NCBI RefSeq assembly: GCF_003254395.2 | Contig: NC_037643.1 | Coordinates: forward strand, 16,977,463 to 17,041,462 | Direction: 5' to 3' | DNA: 64,000 nucleotides | From: Apis mellifera | Lineage: Eukaryota; Arthropoda; Insecta; Hymenoptera; Apidae | Part shown: positions 26,340-38,400 of the stretch, piece after piece | Layout: every line of letters begins with the position of its first letter | Position numbering within the stretch: the first letter of the stretch is position 1 | Notes under the pieces: model-generated | The model's database searches: none | The model's input: only the letters and a program-made list of their open reading frames with translations | Told to the model about the DNA's origin: nothing | Program-made: the position numbers and the translations under genes

Positions 26340-27621
26340 ACCCTGTCGACTAGATTTGTTCGTCTTAAGTATCTTTGATATTTAGCTGTATGATCACGAT
26401 CCGATGGATCAATGATTCGATCGGTGATTTAATCTAAATCCTAAAAAATAATCTAAATCCTATTCGAATAACGTGCGTTCACTTAATCTAAGATGAAAGA
26501 TGACGGATCGCTTGAGTAAATATTACACAACACAGATAAATTGCCTGCAGGTATGTATATACATGCATAGTCACGGTTTATAGCTGGTCTCTCCCACTAT
26601 CTACAGATTTACATCACACGTAACGTCGTATTAACCTTGTTACTTCACTACATCTAATTCTATGCAAATTTACAGTCCAATTTGTCGTGTCGTTCGCACG
26701 ATATACCTATGTAACTGTTCCGTTGCAATGATTATTGTCTCGAATTTATGAGAATCGAAACGTCGCTTTTGAATGGCCGTTATTGAAATATGTGCTTGCT
26801 TCTTTATATTACATGTTTCTATTGTTTTTAACGTTTTTTAAAAATTACAATCTTAATTGTAGAAATGATTTTATATCAATAATAATATTATTTCGAATCA
26901 TTAATTGCGTTTATTATAGTATTGCAGATTTTTTATCATCGATCATTTCATTATTATGCATTTTTATTTCTGATGACTTTCGAATGCAAAAGTATTTTTA
27001 CAATATAAATTTTCAGATACAAAATGTATAATTGTTATTATTATTTTTTAACTTGGTGAATATTAAAAATTTTTCAGAATTTTTAGCGACTATACTATAT
27101 AAAAATAAAACTAAAAATATTAAAATAAAATTTACATCTAATTAATTTTCGAAAAATCTTTCTATTATTAATCTTCGAATTTTTTAAATAATAATAATAA
27201 TTGCTTAAATCTTTGGTAGAATGATTTAAAATAAATTACACCGCGCTATTTCCCACGTAAATATAAATTTAAAATTTAAAATTGAAATTTACGAATTTAT
27301 TTATTTCGTAAAAAATACTAAAATTGCACGTACTTACAAACTTAGCTAAAAAAAAAAAACAAAAGAAAAGGAAAAACAAAAGGAACAAAATTCACCTCGC
27401 TGTATATATACTTAAACTTTTGAAAATTTCAAAAATATGTATTTCAACAAGAACAAAAGGGAATGCAAGGTATAAGGAAAAGCTATATATACACGTCGAT
27501 TGCCTCTTTCCATAGATTCATCGATCGCGGAAAATAAAGGATTCAGAAACGTTTACAAATCAAGACCGAATCTCCAATAGAGTCCCGGCCTTCGAGGCAA
27601 AGGTCTCGCTGGGAATTGGTG
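26340..27621 (-). promoter_or_regulatory. nerfin-1: nerfin-1 3' UTR with microRNA-type target sites
   Basis: Directly downstream of the nerfin-1 stop on the - strand. Sites complementary to conserved insect microRNAs are: an 8-mer for miR-92 (27322-27329), a 7-mer for miR-137 (27200-27206), an 8-mer for miR-9 (27210-27217), a K-box UGUGAU (26613-26618), a Pumilio-type UGUAUAUA (26556-26563), an extended miR-9 site (26372-26393), a 9-mer for miR-375 (26355-26363) and a 7-mer for miR-279/286 (26348-26354). In the extended miR-9 site the first 6 and last 11 microRNA positions all pair. In Drosophila, nerfin-1 mRNA is known to be controlled by several microRNAs. Proximal AATAAA (plus TTTATT, about 27297) and distal signals suggest alternative polyadenylation. 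The 3' end itself is inferred. Confidence 0.55.
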
Positions 27622-29031
27622 TCAGGGTATCTCGGTGTTCAACGAGCCATCGTTGACCACCTGAACAACGTCAGTCTTACCAACAGCGGCTCCTTGCGTG
27701 TCCAAAATAATATTGTTGTTGTTGTTATTTGCCTCTGGATGCTGGCTGGCCAGATGCTTCCTCAACGCCGCCTGCCTGGTGAACTTGGCGTCGCACCTGG
27801 TGCACGGTATCTCGACGCTTGCCGTGGAGGTGGAATGCTCGCCGTTGGCCAGTCTAGGTTTGTGCCAGCGTCGATGGGACGCCAAGTTGGCCGGACATGA
27901 GAACCTCTTGTCGCACTCGGGACACCTATACTCGACGTGGGCTATCCTCGAGCATCTGTGCTGGGCCAATTGGAACGCGTCCTCGTGCAACTGCCTGCAG
28001 AGCTTGCATTGATACGGGCCGAGCCTGTTCTCGATCTTGGCCAGCTCGGCTCGCGCCTCCTCGGTGACTTCGACGATGTTGAACGCTGGATCGATGTCTC
28101 CCGTGACCACCGCCTCGTCCGGGCCCAGAATCACGGTGCCCGATACGGGGCTGCTCGTGTCCTCGTCGAACTTCAACCTTCTGGCGTGCTTCTTCTTCGG
28201 CCTCTGGAGAAGCTTCTCGCTCGATCTGGACCCGTTAGACGCGCCAGTGTTGCTGCTAGTTGAACCTGGACTCGAATTCTCCTCCCTTGCTTTCCTTCTG
28301 GGACACTGCGGAGGCGATGGCGTGCTAGGCGGTGTCATGGGCGCGTGCTGCATGCCCTGCAAGTGATGCTGCGGAGTCAGCAAAAGTTGTTGGTGATAGC
28401 CTTGTACGGCAGACTGCAGATGGTGGTTCGGGCTTGTTAACAAAAGTTTTTGATTGTGCGCGTAATATTTGGAGGAAATTTCGTTGGTCGAGCCGAAGGG
28501 AACCAAGCGGGTGGCTTCGTCGAAGGTGCAAGCTTTGACGGGTAATTCTTGGGCTTGCGAAGGCTCTTTCTTGGACAGAACTTGCTCGTAGCTCGAATGA
28601 CTGTGCACCGAGGAGCTTCGAGGGACCGTGTCAAAATCGTCGACTACGAGGGGGCTCGACTCGTCGTTGGGACTCCTCCCATATCTGCAATTTTCCGACT
28701 CTTTGTGCGCTTCATCCAACGTTCGGTGATCCTTCTTCAAATCTGTTATTACGATCGAATCTTCGGTCTTGGGTGTGCTTGGTGTAGGCGGTGGTTTCAG
28801 AGATAAGTCGAGCGGGCATGGCGTGGACGATCTGGACAGATCCCAGGTTTGAAGAACGTGGTGATCGGGGACCCTTGAATAGGTCGGGGGATTCTCCATT
28901 GGAATGTGCCAAGTGGTGCCGTACGAATGCTGATGGATCTCGTCACCGTAGTAACCAAGATAATTCAATCCGGGGGCGAGGAATGCCCGTGGCAATGAAC
29001 TGTGCAACATGCTGATGCTCGTTTCTGCCAA
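27622..29031 (-). CDS. nerfin-1: Nerfin-1 / insulinoma-associated (INSM) zinc-finger transcription factor
   Basis: Intronless frame of 469 residues. It has three C-terminal zinc fingers: an atypical C2HC finger at about 340-360 (YQCKLCRQLHEDAFQLAQHRC), a classical C2H2 at about 368-390 and another at about 409-431. The block RIAHVEYRCPECDKRFSCPA followed by NLASHRRWHKPR is the hallmark of the INSM1/nerfin family. PLDLS at 73-77 is a CtBP-binding-type motif. The vertebrate SNAG start (MPRGFLV-type) is absent. The middle is proline/serine/histidine-rich and the tail has a run of six Asn. The family are nuclear transcription factors of nascent neurons and neuroendocrine cells; nerfin-1 acts in axon guidance and in keeping neurons differentiated. 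The gene is CpG- and GC-rich, unlike its surroundings. The paralogue nerfin-2 is the main alternative. Confidence 0.9.
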   Translation of the reverse strand: MAETSISMLHSSLPRAFLAPGLNYLGYYGDEIHQHSYGTTWHIPMENPPTYSRVPDHHVLQTWDLSRSSTPCPLDLSLKPPPTPSTPKTEDSIVITDLKKDHRTLDEAHKESENCRYGRSPNDESSPLVVDDFDTVPRSSSVHSHSSYEQVLSKKEPSQAQELPVKACTFDEATRLVPFGSTNEISSKYYAHNQKLLLTSPNHHLQSAVQGYHQQLLLTPQHHLQGMQHAPMTPPSTPSPPQCPRRKAREENSSPGSTSSNTGASNGSRSSEKLLQRPKKKHARRLKFDEDTSSPVSGTVILGPDEAVVTGDIDPAFNIVEVTEEARAELAKIENRLGPYQCKLCRQLHEDAFQLAQHRCSRIAHVEYRCPECDKRFSCPANLASHRRWHKPRLANGEHSTSTASVEIPCTRCDAKFTRQAALRKHLASQHPEANNNNNNIILDTQGAAVGKTDVVQVVNDGSLNTEIP

Positions 29032-29199
29032 AAGTCTCCTGCCTCGAGATACTCTTTAAACGAACCATTCGTTCGAGGTTTTGCCAATTTCCATTTTATT
29101 CCTTTATCCTCGAGACCACGATCTCTGCTCGACGTGGAACACGATAGAACGATTGGGATCGTCGCTCGATTGCGATTTTCCAATGATTTTTGTGATTTG

Positions 29200-29390
29200 A
29201 CGATTATTTACCACTGAGTGAAATATTTCTCGAGAGAATTCGAGACAATTCTTTCGAATGTACGACACACTATCTTCTCCCTCGACGGCTAAACGCCGTT
29301 TGACAGAAGGACGCCAGTACACCGTCTGGTATATTCGAATGCTCCGCCCGGGAGCTTGGTCTCCCTTCGCTTTCTATTGGTCGGTCTATC
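29200..29390 (-). promoter_or_regulatory. nerfin-1: Candidate nerfin-1 promoter
   Basis: Reading on the - strand upstream of the start codon: CCAAT (plus 29376-29380), GGGCGG GC-box (29344-29349) and a TATA-like AATATACC (29328-29335). This would put transcription start near 29300 and give a 5' leader of about 270 bases. A second initiator-like CTCAGTG lies near 29212. The order and spacing are reasonable for a TATA promoter. Transcript data would decide between the two start sites. Confidence 0.4.
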
Positions 29391-32300
29391 TCCTGCCTCC
29401 TACTCCCACCACTCGCTCCTTTTGCCCACCACTCCGCTGGAATTCTGGCGCGTGCTCGTGTAAACGCTCACCGCCCCGCTCGACCGCGTAACTAATGAAT
29501 GTATATCTCTTACGTCGCTGCATCGTTGCCTCTCGAAACACGTCGTTCCTGTCGATTCTTTAATAGAGAATGCTATCCTTTAAGCAGTTTCTTTACTTAC
29601 CTTTATCGCCCCCGTTTCGAGTTTTTTTTTTGGAAAATTCAGAGAGAATTTATCAATTATGTTCGATGTTTCGAATTGGAATCGGTTGGTTGACCTTCGC
29701 CAACTCGTGTTTATTTTTTCGTAAGTAATTGTAACACGATACGAACGAAATTGGTAAATTTGGATAGGAAAAGAAGAGCTTTAAGCGGAAAATATTTTCT
29801 TCTACTTTTAAAGAAATTTAAAATAGTTATAATTATGTATTCTTAAGGTTTAAGTATTCATGAAGTTTTATTTCAACATTTGAATAGTCACGAGGTTTTA
29901 TTCCATTTACAATCGCCGCCGTTAAATTACATATTTGTCACGTGCAGCCACACGATGTAAAATTTCTCACGCTGTCGTATAATTCTAATACACGTTTTAG
30001 ACGATTATATATTTTTTTCTTGCGGAAAGTATTGTATTGGAATACGATGTAGATAAAAAAATTTACACGAGTTTAATTTAATAATAAATAACTCGACAAA
30101 TTTTTATTCATTTGAATTTTAATTTAATAAACTTTTTGAAATAATTAAGTAAACTTTTTTTCAAGAAATTGACGATCGATAAGGACAAGAATTTAGCGAT
30201 TTCGTTGATTGTTGATTGGTCGTTGGTCGTCTGATGAACGTCTTGACCTCAACAGCCTCTTGTCCAATTACAGTTGGCGATTGTCCATCGAACGAACGAT
30301 TCCCAAGGGGTGAGGATTAACTACGGAAATCGGCTGAAGCTTCTCCACGCCTCACACGTAAGTCCATTGACGTCGAAATGCGATCTCGTTGCACTGATGA
30401 ATCCATCAGCGGCTTCAAATTATTTATGACGATTAATCGTACATACTCCGCTACTAATTAAGTAAGAAGATCAAGAGATTACGATGCGGCCGCAGAATCA
30501 TTGGCCGTGGGTCCTTTTACTTTGCTAACCTTGATGATTTATTTTTCTTTTTTTTTTTGAAAATGGAAAACTAAATTTCTAAAATTAAAATGGATAAGCG
30601 ATTTCAATTTTCAATTAAAAGGATTATTGAATTATCGAGGATTTTTAATCAATTTTAAAATTTAAAAATTTTATATCGAGGGAATGATTAGATTATTTAA
30701 AGAAAGATTAATAAAGTAAATAAATTTCAAACAATATTTTGAAATAAGTATTTTATCGATAAAAAGTATGCAAATGTTACATAAAATTTTAATCTCATCG
30801 TTATTTAAAATTAAATATGTAATATTTTTAATATCGAATTTTATATCTGCTTATAAAATATTTTCAAATTGTAGCAATAAAATAATTTATTTATTTAAAA
30901 TGAATCGTATTTTTAAAATATTCATCCAACGGAAGATGCAAAAATATTATATTTTTAATTATGGAAAAATGAATCGGTACCCCATTCTCGCTTCCACCTC
31001 GCTCGTGAATTTCATCGCATTCTGTATAGGTATTATACATTATTTCAAATAAGTAGACGTATAATATTTTCCACTCAATGTTATGATTCACACACGATGC
31101 ACGCAATATTTATTATTTTATTTAAATTTATTAAATATTTCTATAAAGAGAAATATAACGAAGTTGAATTTCACACGAGAAATATTGATTTTAAAATTTA
31201 CGTTGATTAAATATTTTTTATTCCTTTAAAAAAAAAAATTAATATTCCATAACCTTATTTTATTTTAATATCAATCAAAAGAAAAATCAAAAGATCCAAA
31301 TTCAAATAATCCATTCGTAATTAATCAATATTTAAAAATTTTACCTTTCGATTTCCTTTCTACTTTATTCCTTTCCCGCTTAGTTGTTAAATATTTCCTT
31401 GTTATAAATAAACAAGTGAAAAGCAACATCAACGGTACAGAGTAATCTTTGACGCGAATATTATAATACGAAAACATTGGAAACACGTGATCGATCGTAT
31501 GTATATGGGGGATAAGTTTAAAATTTCATACTCGACGTAATCATTCTATTGGCCGAAGGAACCAAAAACAAATGGCAAATGATCCATTATTACGTGCAAA
31601 CATCGCGTGGACTAATACCGCTTGCGGTAAGCATAAAATATAGGTATTAACGTGGGATAAGTCGGTCGATACGGATTTGCCATGATTATTTGATACTCCG
31701 TGAAACATTTTACCACGTGTTGCACTCTCTGCTTCCGGCTACGTATGCATGAACGTCTGAAAACACCGTTACGCGTTCGATACTCGAATTACAGAGCTAA
31801 AACCTCGCTTCTCCATATTCTCCGTATATACACGAATCCATGTTATATGCGAAAATCTGATTGATAATAGTTCAGTATTTCACGTTGCCAACTTCATACG
31901 CGTCCCACTTTGGATTAAATGCGATAAATACGACACGAAAAATACGATAGAAAGTAGCATGCTTTTTAGTTACAAAATTTCATCAAAATTCTTCTTCTGA
32001 TTAAAAGATATTATCTTATAGTTTTCGTTCATTCTTAATTTTTTTTAGATTTTTTAAAAAATGTCTCTTTAAGATTTTTTATCTAAGAAAGTATCCGAGT
32101 AATGGATTCTATTCTATAGAACATAACCTATTCAATTCATGAAATATTGTTGACTAATGTTTATTATCAAATATTATAACCGATTCCACATTTTTAAAAT
32201 AAAAATTTGAAATATATTTCACAAAAAAAATATGAAACCTTCTCTCGTGTATTTTCCCCTCTGTACATTAACGAAATCTTAGAAGGAAAATTTTCTTATA

Positions 32301-35300
32301 TTTGCCTCGATCGATTTATGCACGAACCTGGACAACCATCGAAACGAAATACGTTCAAGGATAAGAAAAGAAGAAAGACGAAGAAGGAGAAACGAGTGAA
32401 GCGACTTCCAGGACGAGCAACCTTTTTGCCTGTACGGATGTCGATGAGTGGCTCCCGCATCCGCCGGTATGGAGAGAACGAGAGGGCGGCTCTACATATT
32501 TGATGCGATTTTAATGTCTCTGCCCGGCATATCCACGTCCTGTGCACCAATGGCAGGAGGAACAGCAGTCCGCCGCCACGAGGCACCACTGACTGCCGTG
32601 ATGCTTTAATCGGCTTACGCAACAACCCACCTTTATCCCAACTTCCCATCTCAGCGCCCTCTTGCCTCGCCTCGACGAACATCAACGTCCTCCAACCATC
32701 GCCTTCGATAGTGGCACCCACAGTTACTCTCTGCGGTTCGACTCTAGCTGCGATCCTCTTTCCTGCTTACTTTATCCCTCCTTAAAATATATATGCGCAT
32801 CTTTGTTTCATTTTTTCGAGAAACGTCTGCCTGCTATTTCATCGTACTCACCGATGCATCTTCTTTACTATTTGTTCTCTTACTTTTTTTCTTTTCTATT
32901 CCTTGTTTTTCGACGATTTTTTTTTCTCCTGAAAAAATAATGAAAATATTAATATTATCGCTCGTTTGTGGAATAAAAATTAAATTCGAGAAATAAGAAT
33001 GATTTTTCTTTAATTTGTAAGAGATAAATTATTAAAGAATGAATTTGAAGATTAAATTAAGTTTATATAGTTGTTAAAAATGTTTAATGTGTTGTAAATA
33101 TTTTATAAATGAAAATATGAAATTCAGAGAATTAATACTAAATAAATTTATAGATTATACAGAAATGAATTCCTATGTTACTGATTTATAAATTTATATG
33201 TTCATGATTATATATTTACGAGGTAAATAGAGACGATATGCAATATTATTTTATTCAGTATTAATTATTCAATTAAATATTCTAGCTTTGATAGAAAATT
33301 GAAGAATAATAAATTCAACATTATTAAAATATATTGTTTACAATTTGTATTTTATATAATAGATAATTATATATCCCGATCTTTCATTTATTTTCACATT
33401 TTATTATTTACACAAGTATCAAAATATTGAATGTTAAATTTATTTCTAATCTTTTTACTCTTTTACAAAATATTCATCATAAATAATTTATTATAAGTAT
33501 AAAAAAAAATTATCAATTAATTTTAAATTATTCTAAATTATTTAAAAAATTTGAAATTCTCGAAACTTTTCCTTTTTAATAAATATATGTATTTATTTAT
33601 ATATACCTACTATTTTATATTTTTAATTATTAATATATATATATATATATTTCTTATTTTTTTTATGTTAAATATTTTTTACATTTTAAAAATATTGAAA
33701 TATAAATACGACAAAATGAAAAAATGTAAATAAAAATCAGAAATCAATGGTAAAAAATCGAATCAAACAGATATTATACTTTGTATCGAAAAATAAAAGA
33801 GATATCAATCAAAAAAACACAAATGCAAAATTATTATAAAATATTAGAAAATTTATGAATATAAATGACATTAATATGATAATAATTAATTATAAATTCA
33901 TAAGTAAAAATAACAGATCGTTTAAATATATTTCATAGTATAATTATTTTTTATAATTAATAATAAATTTTGTTAACATTTTTTTTTTGTATCTATTTCA
34001 ATTTATAAATATTGATTATATTTAATATAAAATGTAGATTAAAATTGTATATCTGTTTAATTCTTTTCTACTTAAAACATACTAACTCTTGAAATGAAAC
34101 AATTCAAATGAACGGACTGCATATTTCATACTGTATGCGAAAATTGCCCTAGGCAAGGACGCGCATTATTGGATAGAATTACATTAAACAAACATTTGAT
34201 ATATTGTCCTATCTCTTTTTAACAATATTTTTTTTTTAAGTTAAAAAATACATAGATGTGAGTAATTACTGGTTTCAACATTAAACTTTATTAATTTTAT
34301 TTCTTTTTTATTATACGAAGAAAAATTTATTAAATTGATTGATTCTTTTTAACCAAAAATATTTATAATTATGTTTTAATTGCAATTTGTTTACATAACA
34401 ATTTACATAACAAATAAAGATTATTATATTTATTACTTTGTTGATAGGTCAGTTTTTTGTTTAATTTTATCATTATTATTAAATCTTTTGTCAAAATATT
34501 CGTATCATATATTATATGTATACTATGTTTAAGATTAATTGTCATAAGAATATTGTAAAGTTGAAAATATTTATATATACTTACTATAATTGAAAAAATA
34601 AAATATTTATATATGTTTCATTGAAGATTAAAATACATTTTAATTTTGAAAAAGAAATGAAAATATGTTCAATTCACGTTCTTTATAGTCACGTGTCAAA
34701 AGCAACTATAGATAAAAAAAAATAATGAAAAAAGGATAGAGATAACATAAAAAATACGAAATCAACCATTTTCAAAGTACAAATAAAATACACATAGAAA
34801 AGATAGAAGATAGAAGAAGATAGAGATAAAATTGATTGTCAACGCCATCTTTTGAATTCTAAATACATTTCTTAAGAATAAAATAAAATAAGAATTAAGA
34901 ATTAGCACCATCTCTTGAGTATTTCTAAAAAAATGATTTTTGAAAAGTATCTTTAATATTCGAGAAATAGCATTGATGATTATTTTTTGTCCTTCTATGC
35001 GTTTTGTTTGCGATATTCTTAAGATGACGTTAATTTCAATATATTTTTATTTTATCTTTTTCCCACTATTTGTTTTCCTTGTCCATATATACTCTTAAAA
35101 ACTTAATTGAACACATTTATTTCTTTTCTTTTTCAAAATTACAATAAGTTTTAATTTTTAATATATAAAAATATAGATATTACATTCTTGATTTTACAAT
35201 ATATCTTGTAAAATATAAATATAAAAACATATTCTGATATAAACGAATAAAAATATACATCTACAATTATAAAATTCTTATAATACATACAACACGTTCT

Positions 35301-35445
35301 TAAAATTTATAAAAAAAATTTTTTTGTAATACTTGAAATTCTTATAACAATTTTTATGTTATCTATTTATCAATTTTATATATATATAAATTTTAAATTT
35401 ACTATGCATTAAATTGTATCAATATATTAATTTTTTTTGTTAATT
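29391..35445. other. Non-coding DNA between nerfin-1 and claspin
   Basis: No gene can be supported. High-complexity islands at 30180-30520, 31480-31930 and 32290-32790 are CpG-containing and lie 1-4 kb upstream of nerfin-1, so they are candidate enhancers. The second has CACGTG E-boxes at about 31486 and 31713. The third is open in several frames on both strands, including 141 codons on the - strand, without protein-like composition. 33.0-35.4 kb is almost wholly A/T-rich. A purine repeat built on AGATAGAAG lies at about 34799-34825. Confidence 0.4.
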
Positions 35446-38400
35446 TTATTTTTGATTTCTTTTTGTTGAATTTTTTTGTTTTGTTGACACATTCTCATCT
35501 TCCGTATTTACATCAACATGTGTAAAAACAAAATTTTTTGCATTTATCGTCGAGAGTGGTGTTTCTTTTCGTTTAGCCAAAGCAGCTAAACGAGTCAATG
35601 TTTCTTCTCCTTTAGCAAGGAATGAACGCTTTTGCATAACATTCTAGAAAATTTATAAATATTATCATAAATGGCATTAAATTTTCACATATCAATAATT
35701 ATTTTTTAAAGATCTTACATGTATCATGCGTGATGTTTGATTCAATTCTGAAGTATTTAATATTTCTGTAATACTATAAGGTACTTTCAATTTTGGTTCA
35801 GAATCAAATGTTTCCATTAATGTATCTTGTTTTTGTGATTCATCAATTCGTCTTTTTTTCAAAATTTTTAAGCCAAATTTAAAAATTTTACTACTATTTA
35901 ATTCATCTTCAATTTCAGTATCTACATTTTTCTAAAAATTAATAATACATAAAATAAAATGATTTATTCTAAATGATATCATTCAAATTAGAACTTATTT
36001 TACCATTTTTTCTGCTAAGAATTTTTCTCTTTCATGTCGTATTTTACGCCACTTTGCTTCATCTTCATCATCAGATAAATCTACCCAACCATCTTTATCT
36101 TCTAATGGTTGAGAATTATCATTATCATCCTGTTTATCTAAAAAACGAATAAAAAGTTAAATATTTTATTATCCATATCAATACAAATTATCAATATAAA
36201 TTAATATACAAGTAGAAAGAATATAGAAATGTAAATTTTTTAAATTTCAGTTTACCTATGTTTCTCCATTTAAATTTTCTTTCTCGTGTGCTTTCACTAA
36301 ACAAATCTCCATCCTCAAATAATAATTCTTGGAGCATTCTTACTTCTCTCTGATCTTCATCCAATAATTGTCTCATATGAAGTTTCCCTATTTGATTTTT
36401 TACTTTTGTTTCATCGATTTCTTCATTATCTCCATCTTCGAATTCCAATTTATCTAAATCCTGTTCATCTTCATCTGCAGATACATCACAATCACTTTCG
36501 CTAAGTTCTGCTTCTTCTTCCAAAAATTTAGTTGCATATTGTTTTATATCTTTTTTTGGAATAATTATTTCATTCTCTTCCGAGTCATAATCTATAAATT
36601 TTTCATCATCATCCTTTTCATCATATTCATCATTAGTGCTTATTGCAGAAGAATCTTCTTCATCATCGGATAAATTTAATTTTTTAATTCTTTTTTTTGA
36701 TTTCTTATCAATTTCTTCTTCAACTGAATCTTCTTCATCAGAAGATAAGATACGAAATTTATTCCAAGATTCTTTTGATTGCTGTTTATTTTTTTTATCT
36801 GTTTCATAGTATGAACAGTTTTTTTCATTAGACACTTCTGTATTTTGAAATAACTCATCTCTGATGTCAACTAATTCTTTATCATTTGGTTGAGAATTAA
36901 AAGTTCCTGAACATAATTCTAATAATTGTGTTTCACTTACATTAGTTTCTTTTGCAAATTTGGAGCAAATAAATTTATCATCTGGAAATTTACCTGAGCA
37001 TATTTCCATGAGATCCTCATCTAATACATTATCTTGACTAACAAATAATTTTCTTTGTAATGTAGCTTGTTTATTAAAATCTCGCATTTGATGAAATAAA
37101 TCTCTAGTTTCTGCTTCTTCTGTTATTAGTTCATTTTCTTCTCCTACATGAGCATTTAGTGCAGTTAATTGCGTTATAGGAGAAATAAAATCTAAAGTAT
37201 TACTTTTAATTTTAGGTGTTTGATTCTGATATTCTGAATCATTTTTTATATGTATTTGAAAAACTGGAATATCATTTTCATTATCGCTTAACTCATTTTC
37301 TTTAAAATTTTTATTATCTAATGTTATTTGAGGAAAAGAAGTCTGATTTTCAATATTTTCATTATTTTCAATGATTGAAGATTTTGAATCATCATCTAAA
37401 GATTCTAAAATCCGCTTAAATGTTTTATGTTTTGTAGATGCTTCATTGCTATCACAAATGCTATTTTCATCTTCATTTTCTGAAATAAGTTTTTCATCTT
37501 CTTCTGAATTTTCTTGAACTTCATCTTCATCTTCATCTTCAATTTCATCACTATCGTTTATTTCATTTTCACTGACTTCAGCTTCATCATCTATAAAAAC
37601 ATTTCTTTTTTTCTCTTTTCCTTTTTTTATACATATATCATCTTCTTCTAATTCATCTTCTTCGGTTCTGTGAGATTCTATACTTGGAGAATATGGTTCA
37701 TTAAAATTATCTTCTTCATTTATGGATTCATTCCACTCTATTTCTTGTTCCTTCATTTCTTCTTCTTTTTGTTTCCATTCTTCATTACGTTTTAATACCA
37801 TCTTCTGTTTCAATTCTTCTTTTAAACGTTTTAACTTAGCTCCAGGTTTTTCTAATTTAGCATCTTCATTTGCTATATTTGATAATCTGTATGGAAGTGT
37901 TTCTTTAATAATTGATAATCCATTTGAGGATTCTTTTATTTGCATTGTTGTAAGTTTAATATCATTAATATCATTAATATCATTAATATGTTCTTTGGTT
38001 TTAGAATGTTTACATATGAATCGATCTATCAAAGCACTTATTCCTTTCTTACTTGGTTTAATGTTATCTGATAAATCGATCACTGTACCTGGAATACCTC
38101 TTAATTTAGGTTCTAAATTTATATTTATATTTAATAAAGTTTTCTTTTTAATAATATCTGGGGATTCATCAAATTTAGGCGGCGGTAAACCATATTCGTT
38201 ATATTCATCAGATTCATCTGTCGTTATTCCTAAAGATTGTTTTACAATTTTTGCATAATCATTATTATTTTTTGATGTAGAAATATCTGAATGTTTATTT
38301 ATAATTTCTGAATCATATTTATTATTATCAATATATATGTCTTTTTCTTTATTTTTATTTTGACTAAAGTCAGTTTGTAACAAATCATCTTCTTTTTCAT

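Noticed and set aside
26372..26393. Sense-strand similarity to mature miR-9, suggesting a microRNA gene
   Set aside because: No complementary arm lies within 80 bases on either side, so no hairpin forms. It is better read as a target site on the opposite (nerfin-1) strand.
27616..28366. Several + strand frames over nerfin-1
   Set aside because: They are antisense shadows of a GC-rich coding exon. The - strand encodes clear zinc fingers.
32296..32721. Open frame of 141 codons on the - strand
   Set aside because: The block is GC-rich and several frames are open on both strands. The translation lacks domain-like composition and splice partners.
32730..32752. GGTTCGACTC, resembling a tRNA B box
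   Set aside because: The flanking bases do not form a T-arm stem, and no A box or acceptor stem lies upstream.
37722..38258. Open + strand frame of 178 codons
   Set aside because: It is the antisense of the acidic/serine-rich part of claspin exon 4, rich in F/S/I as expected of a shadow frame.
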